A stretch of 64,000 bases of DNA. It comes from Conchocele bisecta (Eukaryota; Mollusca; Bivalvia; Lucinida; Thyasiridae). Shown piece after piece: positions 41,961 through 52,799 of this stretch. The position numbers and the translations under genes were made by a program. Location of the stretch: positions 18,216,042 through 18,280,041 of the forward strand of contig CM055272.1 of the NCBI GenBank assembly GCA_029237695.1, written 5' to 3'. How positions within the stretch are numbered: the stretch's first letter is position 1; each line of letters begins with the position of its first letter. The notes under the pieces were generated by a model that did not search any database, was not told where the DNA came from, and saw only the letters and a program-made list of their open reading frames with translations.

Positions 41961-43536
41961 CTCAACAAAACTAGAAACGTCCCTGTTTTATAGCCGGTGT
42001 AGCTCTGTCTATGTATGTACCACATGTTCAAAGTACATGTATTTTAAACCGTGGCGATGTTCAGAATACGATCGTGTAGAGTTTAGCCGATACACACGGT
42101 TTACATAGCGGCCAGTGACCGGAACGTTGATTTCCACTTTTTGCACGTGCACGCTATACTTGTCATCGATAAGGTGATTCAGTTCATGTCGTACCATTCA
42201 TGCGATAGGGGCTATTCGGAAAATTAAAAAACTTTTTTAATTTTTCACTGTTTCGATATGCCACGGCTTTTCTGAAAAACGAGCGAAATCAGGCAATTGG
42301 GATGCTTGCGGGTGGCATGGCCGCCAGGGCGGTCGCGCCTCGGTTTGGTTGCTGTCGGAAGACGATTGATCGTCTTGCAGCCCGGTACCAGCAGACTGGG
42401 GCTGTTCACGACCGGCAGCGACCTGGTAGGCCTCGTGTAACGACGGCTAGAGCCGATCGTTACATTACGTTGACGCACTTACGTCAACGTCGATTGGCAG
42501 CCACAGTCACTGCTAGGCGATACGGTGTCTCAGGGCAGACCATTCGCAACCGGTTACGTCGTAACGCCCAACCAATCCGGGCACGCCGCCCGTACACTGG
42601 TCAGATAATGACCCAACGTCACCGTGCTGCCAGACTGTTATGGGCGCGACGTCATCTGAACTGGAGAAGGGCTGACTGGAACCGAGTTTTGTTCACCGAT
42701 GAATCTCGGTTCACAGTTAGTCATGCTGACGGAAGATTACGGGTATACAGGCGTAAAAATGAAAGATTCACCGATTGTTGCATTGTTGAGAAGAACAGGT
42801 TTGGGGGAGGGAGCGTAATGGTCTGTGGTGGGATCATGGGAAACCGGAAGACAGATTTGGTTGTTGTACAGGGCAACATCAATGCACAACGTTATGTTGG
42901 AGATGTGCTAAATGCACATGCCTTACCATTTATCCGTCAGCATGGTCCTGGTGTGACATTGATGCACGACAATGTCCGCCCTCACGTAGCCAGGGTCACC
43001 ACTCAATACTTACAGCAAAACAACGTCGACGTCATGCCATGGCCCGCGGTCTCCCCGGATCTCAATCCCATTGAGCACATATGGGATGAGCTGGGCCGCA
43101 AAGCACGAGCTAACCATCAGATTGACAATGTTCGCGATCTTACACTGGCGTTACAACGGGAATGGAGGAATTTGCCCAACGCGCTGGTATTGCGTTACGT
43201 CACGTCGATGCGGCGTAGGATCATTGCATGCATTCATGCAAATGGTGGCCACACTCGGTACTAACGAGATTTACTGAATTTGCCACATTACTTATTGAAA
43301 TTCCATCTCTAAACATTAAGTAACACATTTCTGAGTTTTTGTGATTTTTGATTTTGACCCCTACCGCCCTTGGCCGGTTATCTCTCGAATATTTAACAAG
43401 ATATCCAAATGCAATTTATTGGCTTTGATACAGAAATGAATGAACTTGTTTTTCCATTTTGATTCTTAAAAGTAACCCTTTTGGTTTTTGATGAATCTTT
43501 CCTTAAACATGGAGGGACGTTTCTAGTTTTGCTCAG
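41961..43536 (+). mobile_element. Tc1-like transposon, complete
   Basis: Terminal inverted repeats of about 25 bp (ctcaacaaaactagaaacgt then ccct at the left; aggga then cgtttctagttttgctcag at the right) lie between TA dinucleotides (41959-41960, 43537-43538). The outer five bases differ slightly between ends. Length 1576 bp with a single transposase gene. The element has about 300 bp of leader and 270 bp of trailer. Confidence 0.93.
42302..43264 (+). CDS. Tc1-family transposase (DD34E)
   Basis: Cuts and pastes its element at TA sites. The 320 codons hold an N-terminal helix-turn-helix (residues ~1-50, with GCCRKTIDRLAARYQQTG), the GRPRVTT linker, a second HTH, and a DDE catalytic core: first Asp in VLFTDESRF, second in TLMHDNVRPHVA, and Glu in SPDLNPIEHIWDELG, with 34 residues between the last two. 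The C-terminus HANGGHTRY is typical. The annotated Met (42302) is internal: the natural start at 42258 (ATG CCA CGG CT..) is out of frame, separated by extra bases in a T run (42268-42271) and an A run (42275-42279). So the first ~15 residues are cut off; otherwise no stop or shift is seen. Confidence 0.95.
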   Translation: MLAGGMAARAVAPRFGCCRKTIDRLAARYQQTGAVHDRQRPGRPRVTTARADRYITLTHLRQRRLAATVTARRYGVSGQTIRNRLRRNAQPIRARRPYTGQIMTQRHRAARLLWARRHLNWRRADWNRVLFTDESRFTVSHADGRLRVYRRKNERFTDCCIVEKNRFGGGSVMVCGGIMGNRKTDLVVVQGNINAQRYVGDVLNAHALPFIRQHGPGVTLMHDNVRPHVARVTTQYLQQNNVDVMPWPAVSPDLNPIEHIWDELGRKARANHQIDNVRDLTLALQREWRNLPNALVLRYVTSMRRRIIACIHANGGHTRY

Positions 43537-43538
43537 TA

Positions 43539-44052
43539 CAATGAAACACAACAGCATACATAGACTCATTGACTGTGCTTGCTGTAAACTGTATTTGCTG
43601 ATAAGCTAAACTAAATGTATCTACAAGTGTTAGTATGTATACTATCAAACATTGAACAGAATAAAACATGTAGTGAACAAACCAAACGCACCACTATATT
43701 ATATAATACCAGGTTAGTGCCTTTTGATATCAAGTTTATCAGACACGTTAGAAAATGCTTAGGAATTCCGAGGCATGCCGAGAAATATTTACAGTTTTCG
43801 AGCCGAGCCTGGTATTCTATTAATCAGTTAACGTTTTATGCTCGAAAATGACCACACATGACGTCATTATATATGGACAGAACGCGGACTTGTTTACGTT
43901 GCGTCATTACACTGGCGTCATTCGGTAACGTTAGGTGACGTCATCAGACCAACGGAACGTCAGGTTTCATTTCGTTGTAACCCGGCTGTTTGTATCAGGT
44001 CAATGCCGATAAATACAAGTTTTATGTTTGCACGTGCATTTGTTCACGACTG
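43539..44052. other. Intergenic with two CRE-like motifs
   Basis: TGACGTCA occurs at 43859-43866 and 43936-43943, with further gcgtcatt tracts between them. No transcript can be tied to them. Nothing else recognised. Confidence 0.3.
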
Positions 44053-44296
44053 ATATGTGGCTGTGACTGGAGAAACGAGGCTTGTGGGTTTTTTTGCGAC
44101 CAGTGTAGCTCGTGATCAAATAACACACTCATGTAGCCTGAGAAAGATATATATCGCTTGTTAGAATCATGACGGGTGTTTCATTGACGGAATGGCGAAC
44201 AGTGCAGATCCTGATCAGAAACACAGTAGTCTGATCTGGAACTACACTGGTCGCAAAAACCAATAAGCCCCATTTATCCAGTCCTAGTCACATATC
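44053..44296 (+). mobile_element. D-family element
   Basis: tatgtggctgtgactggaga to ccagtcctagtcacata. Landmarks: tttttgcgaccagtgtagct, aacacactcatgtagcctga, cattgacggaatggcgaaca, cctgatcag / ctgatctgga. One of the most complete D copies. Confidence 0.83.
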
Positions 44297-44465
44297 AGGT
44301 GTACTATGACAGTATTTTATTTAAGACTTACATGTACAATCAACTGAGAGCTGGGAAATTATTTTATCTTCATCAAAAGACAACATTAATAGCGGGATTG
44401 CCCATGCGCGGATGATATATGTTGGCAGGCATTATTTATCGATGAAATAAGAAAACCCGTTCTTC

Positions 44466-44995
44466 ATTAAAGGCCTTCTTTTTATTTCGTGAAATCTTGT
44501 CAAATATTGAGTTTATTGCGAAAAAACAATTTTCATGTTAAAACCCCATAGCCATTTTCACTCTGCACACAGTGAGTACATGTACACATGTATGTCTATG
44601 GGGATTTTTTCGTTCTTCAAAATGAAACTTTTATTTCTTAGTTCATTTCAAAGATATCTAGCCAGGTTTTGGAATCAATGTTTAGTTGTTTTACGTTTTC
44701 CCACAGCTCCTCCACTTCCTTTTCCCCCTTGTTTTTTTTGGACGTTCAGTCCTTTGATATTCAATGTTCACGATGTGAGATAATACTGTCTGTTTCAGGA
44801 AACCTGCTCTAATTTTACGGCCAAACAAGCAATGCCAAAACAATATTTTTCCGATTTTTTTTGGTGAAATTTTGTCAAATATTGATTTTATTACGAAAAA
44901 TTGATGCGAAATTTTGTCAAATATTGATTTTATTACGAAAAATTGATTTGTCTATGGGATAGACAAATCAATTTTTCGTAATAAAATCAATATTG
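44466..44995. mobile_element. V-family sequences, two rearranged pieces
   Basis: First piece 44466-44790: ccttctttttatttcgtgaa, gcgaaaaaacaattttcatg, tctatggggatttt. Second piece 44788-44995: actgtctgtttcaggaaacc, aattttacggcc, and a tandem gaaattttgtcaaatattga, ending in the hairpin caatttttcgtaataaaatc. Both are decayed. Confidence 0.65.
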
Positions 44996-45065
44996 AGATC
45001 CTGATCTTCTAAGCACCTCTCGATTCAGTTAGCCAATTCACAACCGACTACATGATGACCGTATA

Positions 45066-45139
45066 TACAGTGAAACCTCTCTAATCCGGACACCCTGGGA
45101 GGTCCCCAGGGTGTCCGGTTTAGACAGGTTCCACTGTAC
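45066..45139. mobile_element. Q-family hairpin MITE
   Basis: TA-cagtgaaacctctctaat .. ccggacaccctggga-ggtccccagggtgtccgg .. gacaggttccactg-TA. Seventy-four bases; TA flanks and CAGTG ends fit a mariner/pogo-type MITE. Confidence 0.88.
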
Positions 45140-45331
45140 ATGTTGGTCAGCGTGACAACTCACAGATGACGACGTGAGCACCGTCATAAAATTCTAAAAT
45201 CCGTAAATCGTGACATGATATACATTATGTATCTAATTGGGCTTTAATTCTCGAATCTGTCCCATAAATCGTATTTATATTAGCAGCTAGCCAATAACAA
45301 TGAGGAAATTATTGGGCAATAAATGTAAACG

Positions 45332-45523
45332 TAAATGCTTTGATTTAACGACGACACTGGCTCGATGACCTTGCATGTCGGGACCGACTATTTAAGTCCC
45401 AATCCGATAGGACTAGGCTAGCACGAAGTTGTCTTGCCCAAGGATACCCCGAATTGACGATTCGCAGCGGCTGAGGTGGGAATCGAACCTGGTGTCTTCC
45501 GATCCGCAGTCCAACGCTCTACC
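45332..45523 (-). mobile_element. tRNA-derived SINE, copy 2
   Basis: On the minus strand: ggtagagcgttggactgcgg (tRNA D-arm end and anticodon arm), an intact B box ggttcgattccc, then gtatccttgggcaagacaac, ttcgtgctagcctagtccta and catcgagccagtgtcgtcgt, ending gttaaatcaaa. The first part of the A box is lost at the 5' end. Confidence 0.82.
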
Positions 45524-45906
45524 TTGGGCAATAAATCTTGATCTTTTATACTTGTTCCTCTCATCTTGTGGCTGACAAATCACGCAGTACATGTAATTCG
45601 CATGGTAATCGAAGTACGTTTCAGAGTAACATTCCGGATGGATCGGGCATGAAGAATATGAAGTAGATTGGCTGAACTTTTAAAATATATAAATTATCTA
45701 GTTCGCCCGCCGGATAAGGCATATACAATACAATATATATATAATCACGTTCAAGATTAAGCAAGCTTTTGAAGTTTTGATACCGATAACACCTTCCAGA
45801 GGAATCACCACTCCAATCCTGCCCAAGGCAGTCAGCTAATAGTTGCTGAAATAATGAAATAAATGTATCGGTATCGCTAGTGTCTTATGTCAATGTCTAC
45901 CCATGT
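45524..45906. other. Intergenic, nothing recognised
   Basis: No repeat or gene identified. Confidence 0.35.
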
Positions 45907-45979
45907 GCAGTGAAACCTCTCTAAACCGGACACCCTGGGAGGTCCCCAGGGTGTCCGGTTTAGATAGGTTTCACTGTAA
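45907..45979. mobile_element. Q-family hairpin MITE
   Basis: gcagtgaaacctctctaaac .. accctggga-ggtccccagggt .. gataggtttcactg-TA. Almost identical to the copy at 45066; the left TA has become GC. A further Q half-site (gtccggtttagagcggttcc) lies at 46100-46119. Confidence 0.86.
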
Positions 45980-46234
45980 ATCAGGCATTTTATAATTTTG
46001 AGCCATAGCTGTGTGCTATGCGATCATGAACAGACAGTATCACCTGAGATAAATGACCAAGAAACTCATGAAAATAAGATTACATATGTTGTATTGTTGT
46101 CCGGTTTAGAGCGGTTCCATTGTATATATAAAGCCATAATGATGTAGCAGCAATCTAGCATGGCTGGCCCAGTTTTTCCGCCCCATATCATCGCCCGTAC
46201 GCAGAGGGGGTGCGACGGGTGCGTACCCACCCAC

Positions 46235-46467
46235 TTAACCCTTTAAACACCACATGCCTGTATAGTGGTATTTGCGAAAAGTGTAGATCCAGATGAGCCG
46301 GCTCATGACGAACCGTCTCATCAGGATCTTCACTTTTTGCAAGTAATTTTCATAATTTTGAGAATAAAAACACCCCATGTTCATAAATGGACTGGTCTGA
46401 AAATAAGTTTGTGATGATTGGATTGGGTTGCAAAATTAACATATCAAAATCAATTCCAGTTAAGTGG
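46235..46467 (-). mobile_element. E-family element, reverse orientation
   Basis: TTAA-ccctttaaacaccac to ccagTTAA. Centre agatgagccggctcatgacg / aaccgtctcatcaggatct. Interior attttgagaataaaaacacc, gattggattgggttgcaaaa. Confidence 0.78.
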
Positions 46468-46602
46468 ATGTACAAAACGAAAAGTTTAGCCCTTCGCGCC
46501 GTCGATAACGCACGGACGGTCTTGAGAATTAACGGTTACTTGACTATACACCATAAACATAGGCACACAAAGAGGGATAAACACACACAAGTGTACCTAC
46601 AT

Positions 46603-46926
46603 GTATATTACGGAGCCCCGCAATATATTCGTTCCCCCAGAACAGCAATTCGTTCCCACGAAATGACAATTCGTTCCCTCAATTTAACAATTCGTTCCCT
46701 CGAATTAACAATACGTTCGCACGACATACTATTTTTTTCCCACGAATTAACAAATTGTTATTTCTTGGGAACGAATTGTTAATTCGTGGGAACGAATTGT
46801 TAAATGGAGGGAACCAATGGTTAATTCGTGGGAACGAATTGTTATTTCGTGGGACCAAATTGCTATTTCGTGGGAACGAATTAATAACAAAAAAAGAATT
46901 CTCCCCTGCGAGGCTCCGTAGTCTAT
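46603..46926. mobile_element. H-family foldback with inverted arrays
   Basis: Element 46609-46920: tacggagccccgcaatatat at the left and tcccctgcgaggctccgta at the right. Flanks gtatat and gtctat match at 5 of 6. Six units read forward and six in reverse. Confidence 0.82.
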
Positions 46927-46968
46927 TACCATTTGCTTCGCAAAATACCATTTCCACAAATTTGCCTA

Positions 46969-46991
46969 TTTTTTTTTTTTTTTTTTTTTTT
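46969..46991 (+). repeat. T23 tract
   Basis: Twenty-three consecutive T just right of the H element. Confidence 0.9.
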
Positions 46992-47089
46992 CGTATAAAA
47001 CATGTTCCAAATACAGATATTCCCCGGCTATGATAGAAATCACACATGAGCATGTGTATTAATATCACCTCCCTAGTCGAAACGCCGAA

Positions 47090-47300
47090 TTTCGCCGATA
47101 TTGATTTCGAATAAATGCAATAGTTTCCATAAATGACGTCGAAAGTTGACACAAAATTCAGAGCTCATGCGGAATTCCATTCCGCATGAGCTCTGTATTT
47201 TGTAGCAACTTTCGATGTCATTTACGGAAGATAGTACATTTATTCGGAACCAATTTCGGCGGAAAACGTCAATATGATACGGGAAGAAACTCCGGTGCTG
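47090..47300. mobile_element. O-family foldback element
   Basis: Centre agagctcatgcggaat-tcc-attccgcatgagctct; arms aatgacgtcgaaagttgaca / agcaactttcgatgtcattt, outer cgaataaatgc / gtacatttattcgg. Confidence 0.78.
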
Positions 47301-47824
47301 TGCGCATGTACCGATACGAACGAACAATGCTCTACAAGTTCGTGATTTAAAGCTCCACATGCGCGCTGAACAACTGTTGCATTTATGGTTTCATTACTTA
47401 TATTTACACTTCATTTTCTGATAGTTTCAACAATAGCAATAACTACATATGGAGTTAGAATTAAGAATCACCTTGCTTTACGTCATTTATTTCGCAATTC
47501 ATGGAACAGCGACGTTGCCGGTAAATAGCGTGATGTGAACGAATTTATAAAAGAAAAACACCCATGTCGCCTGCTGGGCTCCTTAGGAACCCACGCATAT
47601 CTGTCATAAATAAGGCATTGTTTTCGTCATCAGAGAGAGAGAGAGAGAGTCATTGCAAAGCGTGGGTCGAAACACTTCCAAATATGATGCGTGGAACTTC
47701 ATCATGATAACAATTGATAATGTGCAACAGATGCAGTACGGACGTGTGAATATTAGATGGTGTGTGAACACGAAGCTTCAGTTTCAATTTAATTATCACC
47801 ATGATCACATTGGGAATATTTACG
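47301..47824. other. Intergenic with a (GA)9 tract and an H half-end
   Basis: gtcgcctgctgggctcctta at 47564-47585 matches an H terminus without an array. A (GA)n run lies at 47631-47649. No gene seen. Confidence 0.45.
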
Positions 47825-48190
47825 GAGTCTCTCAGGGGACATGTATTTTTTTATTAATTCGTTCCCACGAAATAACAATTCGTTCCCTCAGTTAAACAAT
47901 TCGTTCCCTCGAATTAACAATTCGTTCCCACGATATAACAATTCGTTCCCTCTAATTAACAATTCGTTCCCACGAAATGACAATTCGTTCCCTTAATTTA
48001 GCAATTCGTTCCCTCGAATTAACAATTCGTTCCCATGATATAACAATTCGTTCCGACGATATAAAAATTCGTTCCCGTGGGAACGAATTGTTATTTCGTG
48101 GGAACGAATTGTTAAATTGAGGGAACGAATTGTTATTTCGTGGGAACGAATTAATTAAAAAAAAGAATTATACGTCCCTTGCGGGGCTCC
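47825..48190. mobile_element. H-family foldback, largest forward array
   Basis: tacggagtctctcaggggac at the left; tcccttgcggggctcctta at the right. About ten forward 21-bp units followed by four reverse units, meeting at ttcccgtgggaa (48073-48084). No target duplication is recognisable. Confidence 0.82.
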
Positions 48191-48955
48191 TTACGTCAGC
48201 TATGAATTGTATGTCAACATTTGACGTAATTTACGGTAAATATGGCTGATTTTCAGTCAAAACCGGAATATGAGAAGGGAGCAAAAAGAAACCAACAAAC
48301 AAACGAAATAATTTCCGTAACTGAAATCGAAAGTTGACATATTTCGGAGCTCACGTGAATTGCGCATAGCCTATGAATATATTTTGTCATTTTCTATGTT
48401 ACTTAGCGAAAATGTGACCGATTTTCAATTTTCTTTTCGCGAAATACTTCAATATGACAAGGAAGACAACATGTATTTATCGTAACTGACGTCGCACGTT
48501 GATATATAATGCAGAGGAAATGCAGAACTTAATTCCGCATGAGCTGTACTTTTTTTGTTAATACTCTTAATTACATGTATATGTCATATGTTGACGTCAG
48601 TTAGGGAATATTGCATGTCTTTCGAAATCTTTCATCCTTGTCATATACGGCCGCGTAAATGACACAATGCAATACAAAATGATGTATTAAGCAGTACAAC
48701 AATACAATGCTTCCAGCCCATAACGGAACATGATGTATTCACAGGTTACGTCACAAATCATTAATTCCAGGCATGGATCTGTTCTGTAATCAAATCTCAT
48801 TGAAGTAATTGTTGCTCATTTATACAAATCTAATATTTCATTGAAATCAAGCATTCCCACCACTCGAAATTGCCTAATTAGAATGGAGACGATCGAACAA
48901 CACTGGTTTCTTCCCGACACCATACAACGAATGGAGATAGTACATGCACATGTAG
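48191..48955. other. Intergenic with diverged O-like pieces
   Basis: Around 48300-48620, tttccgtaactgaaatcgaa, gaaagttgacatatttcgga and gaacttaattccgcatgagc recall O arms, but no full palindrome is preserved. Confidence 0.4.
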
Positions 48956-49363
48956 CAAGGCCATTGCTCCAGATAAGGAATTAGTAATTGAGTATTGTCA
49001 CTCCATCATTTTTGAAGCAATTGGGTATTTCAAAATGTTAATTGGGTAAAATAAAATCACACCACTGTTTACATGTACACATCAACAGACAGCAATTCTT
49101 GAATAGCTTGCTTCCAAAGGAAAACATGTCTTGGCATTTCATTAGAATTGTCTCCTTGGAGACAATTCTAATGAAATACCAAGATGTGTTTCATGGAAAA
49201 TAAGAAAAATATGCTATATTTGTGGTCTGTTTATTGTTTTCTGCAGGTACCACAACATTTGCATTGCTTTTTGATACTCGCTACTTCTGATTTCAATTGT
49301 GTTTTTGGCAATTTTAATTGGGTATTTAAGCAAACACGCAGGTTATCTGGAGCGCTGAAAGGC
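48956..49363 (-). mobile_element. A-family foldback element
   Basis: Element 48962-49357: cattgctccagataagg to ggttatctggagcgctg. Flanks caaggc and aaaggc (5 of 6). Centre attgtctccttggagacaat. Confidence 0.85.
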
Positions 49364-49577
49364 CATATCAAGTTCTTCCTCTGTTAAGCGTCCCACGTGT
49401 GGGCAGGTTTTGACAGTGATTCTATGGAAAAACAAACAAACTGTGTACGCTATTTTACACTATTTACTGGAGAAGTAATATGAAAATTGATTTGGGACTT
49501 GTCTAAGTTTTGAATCAGTTCATGAATTTACACTTAATCAGTTTAATACGAGAGTTTTATTATTATTTAGCGGCGAT

Positions 49578-49648
49578 TTAAATTTGTGTTAAAAACTTCA
49601 TCAACCCTTTGCACAAGGGTTGAGGAAGTTTTTAACATAAATTTACAT
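49578..49648. repeat. Hairpin
   Basis: ttaaatttgtgttaaaaact-tcatcaaccctt pairs with aagggttgaggaagttttta-acataaattta over about 33 bases with two mismatches; loop tgcac. No second copy seen. Confidence 0.8.
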
Positions 49649-49839
49649 TCGTTTTTTTTTCAAAGCCTTGTTTTTTTTAACCGGATACGTAATAATGTTT
49701 TGGCTATCCAGGTGGACGCTTAACAGAGAAAAACAATGGCATGGCATAATGGTGTACTAGTAAAATTTACTTCAACTATACATCCACTCTTCTCTTGACA
49801 TGTATTTATTGCATAAAATTAGCTTTCAGGGTGTATTAT

Positions 49840-49900
49840 TACACAACCGCCTACGTTAAACTTGCCAAGATGTCAACGTTTCTCAACATATATGTAAAAT
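49840..49900. mobile_element. K-family left end only
   Basis: acacaaccgcctacgttaaa, cttgccaagatgtcaacgtt, tctcaacatatat; then the match stops. Confidence 0.55.
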
Positions 49901-49948
49901 ATCATGCACTTTGGTGTAATATCACATTGTATTAACAACCATAACACA

Positions 49949-50400
49949 CTACTGTCTGTTTCACGAAACCTGTCCGAATTTTACGGCCATATAAACAATT
50001 CAAAAACAATATTTGTTTCGATAATATTAAATTAAAAGACAATTTAAGAATGAGCCTTCTTTTTATTTCGTCGAAATCGGTCGAGTATTTCTGAAAATCT
50101 AAAAATCCCCCCCCCCCCCATGTTAAATCCCCATAGACATCTTCACTCTGTGAAGATGTCTATGGGGATTTAACATGGGGAAATTGTTTTTTTCGCAATA
50201 AAATAAAAATTGGACCAGATTTCACAAAATAAAACTCATTCTTAAATTTTGATAAAATTTAGCATTATCAAAAAAAATATTGTTTATGCATTGTTTATAT
50301 AGCCGTACAATTTGGACAGCTTTCGTGAAACAGACAGTAGTGTAATAAATATCTTTAAACAATTTGGACAGCTTTCGTGAAACAGACTGTAGTGTAATAC
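49949..50400. mobile_element. V-family foldback, complete, with a repeated right end
   Basis: tactgtctgtttcacgaaac at the left and cagctttcgtgaaacagaca-gta at 50324-50341. The centre has C13 next to the atgttaaatccccatagac / gtctatggggatttaacat dyad. The last 60 bases (aaacaatttggacagctttc, gtgaaacagac) are repeated at 50356-50390. Confidence 0.8.
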
Positions 50401-50521
50401 ATTTGCAACTGTAACTGCTACAGAACACGGGTGCGTTGACCAATGCCACGTCAATGTATGATGGTGTGCTTACGTAATACATATAATCTAACATTTGTGT
50501 TGGTTTAATACGACATTTATT

Positions 50522-50877
50522 ATAGGAATGAATGGCCTTTTTGTGGAATTTATCGGGGTATAAACTTGGAAAAGTCTCGAGAATACTGGACGAAGGCCGG
50601 AGGGCCTCGTCCAGTATTCCCGCAACTTTTCTAAGTTTATATCCCCAATAAATTCCAAAAAAAGGCCATTCATTCCTTATAATTCCAGCATTTGAAATAA
50701 ATTCATCAAGAAAATGTGCTTATTTTCCGTTTTCTTAAGAATTATTTTAACTGAGCCTGACGGTTACGGAAAGTAGTTCGGCATTGGAGTTTACTGGAAT
50801 ATACATTTTGGACAGAGACTTGCTACGGGCCAATCAAATGTTAGGGAATAGTGTAAATATTTTTGTGCTGGAATTAT
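50522..50877 (-). mobile_element. F-family element
   Basis: F2 palindrome (aggaatgaatggcc .. gacgaaggcc-gga-gggcctcgtc .. ggccattcattcct) then F1 (ataattccagcatttgaaat to gctggaattatt). Confidence 0.84.
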
Positions 50878-51148
50878 TGAATTGTCAATTCGTGGGATTG
50901 CATTGTTATATCGTGGAACGAATTGTTATTTCGAGGGAACGAATATCGTGGAACGAATTGTTAATTCGAGGGAACGAATTGTTATATTGAATTGTTATAT
51001 TGTGGGAACGAATTGTTATATTGTGGGTTGTTATCTCGTGGGAACGAATTGTTAATTCGAGGGAACGAATTGTTAAATTGAGGGAACGAATTGTTATTTC
51101 GTGGTAACGAATTAATGAAAATAAACCCATGTCCCCTGCGGGGCTCCG
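50878..51148. mobile_element. H-family array, left end lost
   Basis: Reverse-reading 21-bp units only (cgaattgttatatcgtgg, cgaggg type), then aaataaacccatgtcccctg and cggggctccgta. It joins directly to the F element, so the left terminus and forward array are absent. Confidence 0.78.
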
Positions 51149-51370
51149 TAAATAACACTATTATAAATAATCCATATAGAGGGTTAGTAATTGCAGTAAT
51201 GGGAGCACAATTACAGTATATTTACTGAATAAATGATGCTTAAATAAATGGAGTCAATCTTAAAACATCATTGCTTTGTGGCGCCATTAGGAACGTCATT
51301 TGGAACGTCTACATTTTATTCCTTTGATCTATCGTTGGCGCATACTACGAATACGCATGATATTCACTCC

Positions 51371-51616
51371 AGGGGGCCGTTTCACCAAACTTCGTACGAC
51401 TAAAATGTTCGTAAGCGCAAATTTAGGATCGTCTGGAAAGATCACTTCATGGATTTACATTTATTGAGCATAGGCTGCATATGCAGCCTATGCTCAATAA
51501 ATATAGATCCAATATTTGTCTCCAAGAAAACATTGTTTATGTGAAATTTACAGACTATCATCATTTTGCACTTACGAACATTTTAGTCGTACGAAGTTTA
51601 GTGAAACGGGCCCCAG
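51371..51616. mobile_element. R-family foldback carrying a zero-loop palindrome
   Basis: agggggccgtttcaccaaac to gtttagtgaaacgggcccc. Arms share cgtacgactaaaatgttcgt / acgaacattttagtcgtacg. In the middle is the palindrome listed separately at 51459-51502, which the copy at 40174 lacks. Confidence 0.85.
51459..51502. repeat. Perfect 44-bp palindrome without a spacer
   Basis: The 22-base arm atttattgagcataggctgc-at is followed immediately by its exact reverse complement. Confidence 0.93.
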
Positions 51617-51715
51617 GTGTTGTTACACACGTGTCATGTGACGTTTATGAAATGGATTACAGCTTGACAAGTTGTTTATGTGATGAATTCTCATATTGTT
51701 TGGAAACAACTTACC

Positions 51716-52136
51716 CAAGGTGTGGGATCACGTGGTTTCCGAACCCGATTTTCCTGACGTGACGTATTTTTTACAGTAGATTTTCTTTAAAATCTTCCTA
51801 ACAAACTGACATATTTTGATGATATGTAACGCACAAAATACGATGGCATATGTGTTTTATGTGTGCTCTGAAAGTTACTCATAATAACTTATAACTTTCA
51901 CAAATAATCGAGTACTGTTTATTTCTTACATTCAAGTGCTGTAGTTTTTATTTACATTTACTGTCACAGATTCTTCGTCAACACGAGAGAAAAAATGAGA
52001 TTAAAGCCGCCTATACAATAAAGGGCAACGTGTAGCGCATTTGCTCTAGTATATTTCATAAAAATATGTCATTCCATTCGAAAGATATTAAAGGAAATCT
52101 ACTGTAGACACATGAAACACGTGATCCCACACCTTG
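51716..52136. mobile_element. T-family foldback element
   Basis: caaggtgtgggatcacgtgg to cacgtgatcccacaccttg. Interior matches 11845-12300 (ttacagtagatttt, cgatggcata, gcctatacaataaagggcaa), with the right gttcggaaac arm deleted. Confidence 0.84.
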
Positions 52137-52320
52137 ATACCATTCATTGTATATACAATGTACATGAGCTTTTATCTGCAAAACATCCTACCGCATAATT
52201 GGACAGTATCTAGCGAAGCAACCGCTATAAGCAGAAACATCATTATGGTTCACTTTTTTGTATCATGTTAATACAAGTATTATAGACCATCATACTCGTA
52301 GCAACTGGATACTCCGTCAT

Positions 52321-52799
52321 TATATGTGGCTATGGCCGGAGAAATAGCAATATAGAGAATAGTAGGTTAGTGCCGTGAATGGGAAAAATATCTGGCAAGG
52401 CTCAGGAAACGGGATGGGCGAGGCTCTGCCGAGCACATCCCGTTTCCGTGCCGCGCCAGATATGTTTATACATTCACGGCACTAACCTACTATTCTATTT
52501 ATCACGTGAACACCTACAAATGGCTGTAAAATGCAAAAATTGTATTGACTGAATATCAAAAATGTTTCACGGCACCGTGTTTCACGGCACATACGCACTG
52601 TGTTGACGGGATAATATGTGATTTGTGACCAGTGTAGCTTCTGATAAAACAGCACACTCCTGAAGCGTGACCACGATCTGCAGTGCTTGTTAGACGCATC
52701 ACGTGTGTTTCATTGATTAAATGATGAACAATGCAGATCCTGATCAGCCTGCTGATGCACAGGCTGATCTGGATCTACAGCCACAGCCACAGCCATATT
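52321..52799 (+). mobile_element. D-family element with an inserted palindrome
   Basis: tatatgtggctatggccgga, then an insert whose arms are atagtaggttagtgccgtga-atg and cattcacggcactaacctac-tat (about 52366-52494), then D resumes with gtgaccagtgtagcttctga and ends in the cctgatcagcctgctgatgc / gcacaggctgatctgga dyad. Confidence 0.75.

Noticed and set aside
43859..43943. Promoter with two CRE sites
   Set aside because: Motifs alone without a transcript; left as a note only.
46687..47152. 157-codon minus-strand frame
   Set aside because: Combines the H array, the T23 tract and an O arm; low-complexity composite.
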